Assembly (NCBI GenBank): GCA_034770075.1
Contig: CM068379.1
Location: 22,815,506 to 22,879,505 of the forward strand
DNA: 64,000 nucleotides
Reading direction: 5' to 3'
From: Aralia elata
Lineage: Eukaryota; Streptophyta; Magnoliopsida; Apiales; Araliaceae
In this document: positions 58,436 through 64,000 of the stretch, piece by piece
How the letters are laid out: each line of letters opens with the position of its first letter
Position numbering within the stretch: position 1 is the stretch's first letter
Made by a program: the position numbers and the translations under genes
Notes under the pieces: model-generated
What the model saw: only the letters and a program-made list of their open reading frames with translations
What the model was told of the DNA's origin: nothing
Databases searched by the model: none

Positions 58436-60386
58436 TGTTAGGTTTATATATAACGCGAACATGCAATCAAATTACATAAATAAAGCACAAGCGCGATAAA
58501 ATCAGATTTTAAAATTTTATACAAACCATCACCATGATCTTTCTTTATGCACAATTATTATTTAAACGAAAGAGATGGAGAATAAGGATTATACCCTTGT
58601 AGAATTCTAGCTTCCTCAAGTACAAGTTCACCTCCAATTCCTTTCGCGTTCTCTTTGAATTCCACCGATTAAATTCTTTCCTTTGATCAACGTTAGCCAC
58701 CCAAGTGTTTGGCCTCTAGAGGTGATCCACCAAGGAATAATATCTATTCAAGAAGATGGGTGTTGACAAAACCCTAATTTCTATCTCTATAAAAATTGTA
58801 AGTGCTCTCCACAATTCTTATACAAGAGTGTGTAACCCCAATCTATGATAAGACTTCTCTTATTTATAGATAAAAGAAAACCCTCCCCTAAACTATTTAG
58901 GACTAGTGTTTCTATTCTAATTAAACTCCTTTAATTAATTATGCTCCTGATACAATTAGGAATACATGAGAGAGTACTTCTATTAATTCACAATCCCTAT
59001 TAGGAATTAAATAATAGTAATAGTAATAATAATAATAATAATAAGACTCCTCTTATTAATTTATATATTTAATATTTCTAAAATATTAAATAATAAATAT
59101 TAAGCTATTTAATTTATTCTATCTCCATAGACTAAATTAAATACACTTAACTTATTATTACAATTATGCCATTTACTTCTTAAATAAATATTTTTCTTTT
59201 GTGGTGTGACCCTTTAGGTTCTCTATATTAAACCGGTTGTGAATAAATCAATTAGAACAATTCTAATCTTATTTAAATAAATAAATTAAACTATTTAATT
59301 CATTTAAATAAATAATATTTATTCTACAATAAGGGTAAGCCCCCTTAGCGATCAACGACTTTCCAGATAATATAGATTTCAACATTAATCACAAAAGAAC
59401 CTTTCAGTGCATAGTTACCGTACAATTCAATCCTTCTACCATAAAATGTCCCAATTAAATATAAGACATGGAATTACTGTCAAGTCTTATTTTATTTAAT
59501 TATATGTATTTCGATTCCCAAATGCACAACTCTAAATAATGCAAATTAGAAACTCCTTTCTAATTTCATTCTGCCTTGGCCAAGGACTATTGACTTGTCA
59601 TTTATCGAATCACATAGGACATTCACATCTTTTACTAGATGTGGTAAATTCTTTGTTGATCATTTACCTATCTCCATGTACAACTTATTATACCCAATCA
59701 TACCCTTTGATATACCCTAAAGGTCTTAAGGGACATGTCAAAGTATAACTCATCATACACAAGATACTATGATGATCTCAAGTCCAAGGATCACTTGTAC
59801 TACTATAACTAGAGGAATTCCTATTGACAAGCGAGTAAAACTCCATTAGGTATTTGATATACCCTAAAGGTCTTAAGGGACATGTCAAAGTATAACTCAT
59901 CATACACAAGATACTATGATGATCTCAAGTCCAAGGATCACTTGTACTACTATAACTAGAGGAATTCTTATTGACAAGCGAGTAAAACTCCATTAGGTAT
60001 TCCTTAGCGAGCCACGTTTAGTGAACTTATTCTCTAATAAGCACCTACATACTTGTTTTACTGTCTCCACACAAATGATTATGAGATCAATCATCCTCTT
60101 CCTAAGAGCAAGCAACGTATGTACTAATATATCCGGATTCACTAATCCCCTTTTTAGTAATCCAACGATTAGGAACGATTTTAGTTTGTGAGTTATCTAG
60201 AATTTAGATCTTATTAGCATGATCACCATCATGATTCTAAAAATATTGCTCAAAACTATGGGTTTATCACATTTAAAATAACAGCACAATGTAGATAAAG
60301 TAAAATGCCTTTAATAACCGAATAAGATTACAAAGTATATGCTATATCATATCAAATATAATTGACTTGTGTGCATACTACTTTCA
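58436..60386 (-). repeat. Copia-2 3' LTR with internal duplication
   Basis: TGTTAGGTTTATATATAACG to ATACTACTTTCA. It has diverged more from the Copia-1 LTRs than those from each other. A 147-base tandem duplication at 59706-59852 and 59853-59999 adds to its length. Confidence 0.92.
59706..59999. repeat. 147-base tandem duplication in LTR
   Basis: Two near-identical copies, each starting TTTGATATACCCTAAAGG and ending ATTAGGTA; single copy in both Copia-1 LTRs. Confidence 0.93.
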
Positions 60387-60939
60387 ATCTCCCACTTGCA
60401 CTAAAGCCAATCGCCATGGTATCTAATATAACGATTGTGAATTTTATAAATAATTTAAAATATTTATTGAGTTAATAAATATTTTAACTGATTTATTTAT
60501 GGAGTAAAATGATTAAATAAATCATGAGGATTACTACATAATAGTTTAATTATGTGTAAATATGCTGGTTAAAGTTATGATAGATGATTTATATTTTAGT
60601 GTGTGATTTTATTTCACTAGATGGTAATATTCTAATTTAATTAAAATAATTAAATTGGAGGTTGAATGATTTGGTAACAAAGTAATTTATTAAGTAAAAT
60701 TTATTAAATAACTTATAATAATTTTGTTGTTAAAGTTTAAATTAGATTTAATAATAATTAAGTTTAATTAGAATTTATAGTAGTGTGACATGTGACTATA
60801 TAATAAAAGAATATGAAAATAATTTGATAGGAGATTAAATTGGTTTTACCAAACATGGCCTTGTGGCCTTTGGGTTATTAAACTGATAAAACCTTTTTGT
60901 TCTCTTTTAACTGATAAAAGTTATCAGTTGAATTTACGT

Positions 60940-61110
60940 GGTTTGTTTTAAGCTTAAGAGTGAGGGGTTTGTGTGAGCAGAGAGTTAGAGAGGAGAGAAG
61001 ATTAAAAAGAATTAGAAGTTCTGTGAATCAAGAGAGGATCTTGGAGAAACTTCAATCATCTTCTCATCATCTACACAAGCACAAAGCAAGAATTTAAGGT
61101 ATAATTTAAC
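60940..61110 (+). promoter_or_regulatory. Possible transcribed leader within solo LTR
   Basis: A purine-rich GAGAGTTAGAGAGGAGAGAAG tract merging into CATCTTCTCATCATCTACAC and AAG/GTATAATTT, which looks like a plant 5' UTR with a splice donor. The evidence is compositional only. Confidence 0.3.
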
Positions 61111-61684
61111 CCTATTGTTCTTAGTTTTTGTGTTCTTGAGTTTTGTAAATTAGGGTTGTTAATGGTCAAATTTGTGAATGATTACTATATGTGTATGTTG
61201 AAAGGTGTTTATAATTTATTGTATGTAAGTTACAAGCGATTTTCAGAAGTTAGTTTGATGTAAAACAAGTTTTAATTGGGGAATTTGTGTTCTTGGGGTG
61301 TATATATGTTTTCGTCTAATTTGGGTTGAAATTGATGATTTAATCATGTATTTATCTGTAAATTGGGAGTTGTTTATGATAATACGTTTGAAAACGAAAT
61401 CAATGTCACTATTGTGGTCTGATTTGGTTAAAAATTGTGTAAATGGTGAGTTGATTCACTAAATATATGAGTTTTGAAAAAATTAAGAAAAAATTGATTT
61501 AAAACCTTTGGGTTTTGTTGTTTTGATTGTTTTAGGATGTTAGAATTGATGTATAGTTGTTTAATAATATTTTTAAGAAGTTCATGACAATTGAGTATGT
61601 TTGATTTTGTGTTTGATGCTTGTAAATTGGTTTTTTTGGGTTAGAATTATGCAGTTCACAAAACTGCAGAAACTGGAATCCAGA

Positions 61685-61805
61685 AAGCTCACCCCGGCGA
61701 GCCCACTAAGCTAAATTTCCTCGCCCTGGCGAGACTTTTGTGCTTTAAAATTCTCGCCCCGGCGAGAAAATTGTAAAGAAAATTCTCGCCTCGGCGAGCT
61801 CATTG
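61685..61805. repeat. CTCGCC/GGCGAG palindrome cluster
   Basis: Four units of CTCGCCCCGGCGAG with one or two centre changes, about 35 bases apart, as in the full-length chromovirus LTRs. Confidence 0.85.
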
Positions 61806-63157
61806 CTGGAAAAGTTTTTTTTTTCTTTTCTAGTAACTGCGATATGTCACTCTATGCAAGATTAAAACTTAAATTAATATAATCAATGAATACCAAGATG
61901 TTAAGATGGATTTTAAATGAATATTTGATGATAATTAAATATAAAGTTAATATACCTTAACTTAAAGAAAAGTTTTGGAGATTCTTAAAGTGTAATATTG
62001 TTGTAGCTAAGCTTGTAGCTTCTGAAATGGGATTGATAATCAGTAATTAATTGGGAATTGAGATGAGGATTGGAGTGTTAATGTACGTGAATATTGTAAC
62101 TAATCATTTTTGTTACTATACAAACGGAATATGTAGGTTGTTTATTGTACATGGCTTGTAATTAGGGAAACTACGCACGAGGCAAGTTTCTTATTCTCAA
62201 CTCTTTCACACTAAATCCTACTTTTTCATTTAGCAAGTTACCATTGCATGTCTTAAACTTCTGACTTTTGGATTCTTATTATTTAAAGCTCAAGTTAAAT
62301 TAAAGTCGTTATTCTAATATCTTGGATATACAAAATCCATATCATTGTATATCACTGTTGTTGATCTTTGATCACAATCTAAGTTGTTAAAATTCTATTT
62401 TGTTGAACTGAATTCTTGAATGACAAAACTGAGAAGAACAACCCTGGTATAGGAGAATACTTACGCAAAGCATTGAATGGTTGTGCACAACACATTGTAC
62501 AACGGGCTGATCACCCTGAGTACGAGATGGCTAGTCCAGTTATAGTTTATTAAACTGTTAAAGGTTACAGCAAACTTATCTGTTAACCTATGACGTGGTT
62601 CGAGGTCTTGTGACCCTCAGTATATCACTTTCAGAATATCTTGATGTTTTCCTTATGTTCTATTGAGCTTTCAGAAGTTTACATTCTTAATTATCATTCA
62701 GCAGAAAGGTTACACCGCACAAATTAAATTATTTGAAAAGTATTCGTTGTTATTTTGGTGGGCACTTGTTTTGCTCACCCTTGCATACTAAACCCTTGCA
62801 GCTAAAGCTGAGATAACGAATGAGCCGTCTACTAGCAAAGAAAAAGGAAAAATGAGCAAGTGACGATGATTTGTCATTACGTGAAGACTTTTTATTTTTA
62901 TTTATGTGGTTGTGTAATTGAGACTTAATAGTTATTTATTTACTTTTCCGCAATTTTAAAAGATGTAATAAAGGTTAGAAAATCTGGGACTTATTTTGGA
63001 AAACTATGTAACCCTCTTATGGGAGATATTTCTTTCATTTATTATTCAGTTTACTTTACTTAAAACCTTTTATTTATGGGTAGACAGTGGTTGTGTATGG
63101 ATAGTGAGCACCAAATCTGTGTGGTTTGAGATAACCCGGATTTGGGGGTGTCACATA

Positions 63158-64000
63158 TAATACCCTTCTTCTCTAAGTGACGATCATCCTGCTGTTTGGA
63201 TAAAACTTCAGTAAATGGATATGCAATGTTGTTCTTGAGAGTCCACTATCTCTATAGTGACTTCTCCTCTTTCAATGATTCCTCTAATCAAATAAAAGTG
63301 CCGCAACACATGTTTGAATCCAAGATGAGACTTAGGAACTATTCCTAGTTCTGCGATGAACTTTTCATCCAAATAATCAACTTGCAGCTTCACTTACAGC
63401 TATATACTTTGTCTTTATCACTAAATCAGCAACTCTTTGCTGTTTGGAACTTTTCCAATTCACTGCACCACCATTCAAGGTAATGATTTACCTTAAAGTG
63501 GATTTGTTATCGTCTTTGTCAGTCTGAAAAACTTGAGTCTGTTTAACCCTCTAATTTTAATTCAGACCCACCATAAATCATGATCACATCCTCAATACCA
63601 GTTAAGTACTTAAAGATGTTTTTCACTATCTTACAGTGATCTTCTCCAGAATATGTCTGATCAACATCAAGCCTTGTATATTTATTGCATACATGATAGT
63701 AACTCATGCGGTCTCTCTTTAAATTGGAGACAATTTTAGAGAGATTCACTCCATGGCTCATCATCATGAGACCTCTCTTGGAGTTTGCCATGCTAAACGC
63801 CTTTAGCATCGAATGAATATACGTTCATTGAGTCAAGCCGAACATCCTTTTAAATCTATCTATATAGATTTATATCCCCAATTTATAGGATGCTCCTCCC
63901 AAGTCATTCATGGAGGAATGTTTAGACAATTTCATCTTTACTGATCAAAGCATTGGTGTGTCATTCTTTATCAGTAGTATATCAACATATAATACTAGGA
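63158..64000 (-). pseudogene. Copia-2 RT end and RNase H
   Basis: On the minus strand from 63809: FSMANSKRGLMMMSHGVNLSK, a Y-rich link, DQTYSGEDHCKIVKNIFKYL and MIYGGSELKLEG, the C-terminal part of copia RT. Then in broken frames FQTDKDDNKS, LNGGAVNWKSSKQQ (near 63460) and KYIAVSEAAS, followed by DEKFIAELG and RHFYLIRGIIERGEV (63208-63393), the RNase H end. RT upstream is beyond the window; 63810-64000 is degraded. Confidence 0.85.

Larger units (their letters stand above)
60429..63157 (+). mobile_element. Chromovirus-family solo LTR in Copia-2
   Basis: 2.7 kb related to 44373-48901 in reverse orientation: the left end resembles AACGAGAATTTTGTAA of that LTR, and the right end is GGGGGTGTCACA. 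Bounded by TAATA (60424-60428 and 63158-63162), with the empty site seen in Copia-1 near 51765. No internal gag/pol, hence a solo LTR. Its outermost bases (TA...TA) depart from TG...CA. Confidence 0.82.
58436..64000 (-). mobile_element. Copia-2: Ty1/copia element, partial
   Basis: Same family as Copia-1 by LTR (58436-60386) and by PPT/RNase H sequence (60387-60428 and 63158 onward). Its body is split by a solo LTR (60429-63157) and it runs off the right edge. Left flank AGAAC (58431-58435) would be its duplication, but the right end is not in the window. Confidence 0.85.

Overview
This window is nuclear DNA of a plant, most likely a eudicot, and consists almost wholly of nested LTR retrotransposons. 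The evidence is very large Ty3/gypsy elements of the Tat/Ogre type primed by tRNA-Arg, a Tekay/Del-like chromovirus and Ty1/copia elements primed by initiator tRNA-Met, plus plant-type antisense extra ORFs. No tRNA or rRNA gene, bacterial operon, CRISPR array or clearly intact host gene was seen. The species cannot be named from this.

Layout. 1-5929 is a noisy, insertion-rich copy of about 30.3-35.1 kb, cut off by a 100-N gap (5930-6029). From 6169 to 48901 lies one minus-strand Tekay/Del-like chromovirus: 3' LTR 6169-9250, pol 9251-12967, then after the nested insertions gag/protease 41905-43086, an upstream coiled-coil ORF 43382-44140, a tRNA-Met primer site, and 5' LTR 44373-48901. Its protease is split by a plus-strand Tat/Ogre element, Ogre-A (12968-41899, target duplication AACAA). 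Ogre-A's integrase is split by a second, rearranged Tat/Ogre element, Ogre-B (23441-33455, target duplication GCATG). A solo LTR (44459-46187, duplication CCTAT) sits in the chromovirus 5' LTR.

Right of 48901, a lysine/glutamate-rich minus-strand ORF of unknown function (48902-49924 plus 57476-58435) is split by Copia-1 (49930-57470, duplication ACTTT) and interrupted upstream by a related Copia-2 (58436 to beyond the window). Copia-2 itself carries a plus-strand solo LTR related to the chromovirus LTRs (60429-63157).

Ogre-A without its insert is about 18.9 kb. It has gag, protease, an intron-like spacer, RT, RNase H and integrase on the plus strand. Two antisense extra ORFs follow, one like plant mobile domain proteins and one resembling DUF7745. 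They carry three predicted introns, each of which preserves the reading frame. Next come a satellite with a higher-order repeat and the 3' LTR. Ogre-B shares the satellite but has only scrambled pol pieces.

The strongest leads are the antisense intron-bearing ORFs, the GC-rich hairpin clusters just upstream of the Tat LTR TATA box with analogous palindrome clusters in unrelated families, and the shared 3' UTR satellite. The sequence left of about 23.2 kb looks unpolished, so frameshifts there should not be read as biology. I found no clearly new molecular system beyond these retroelement features.
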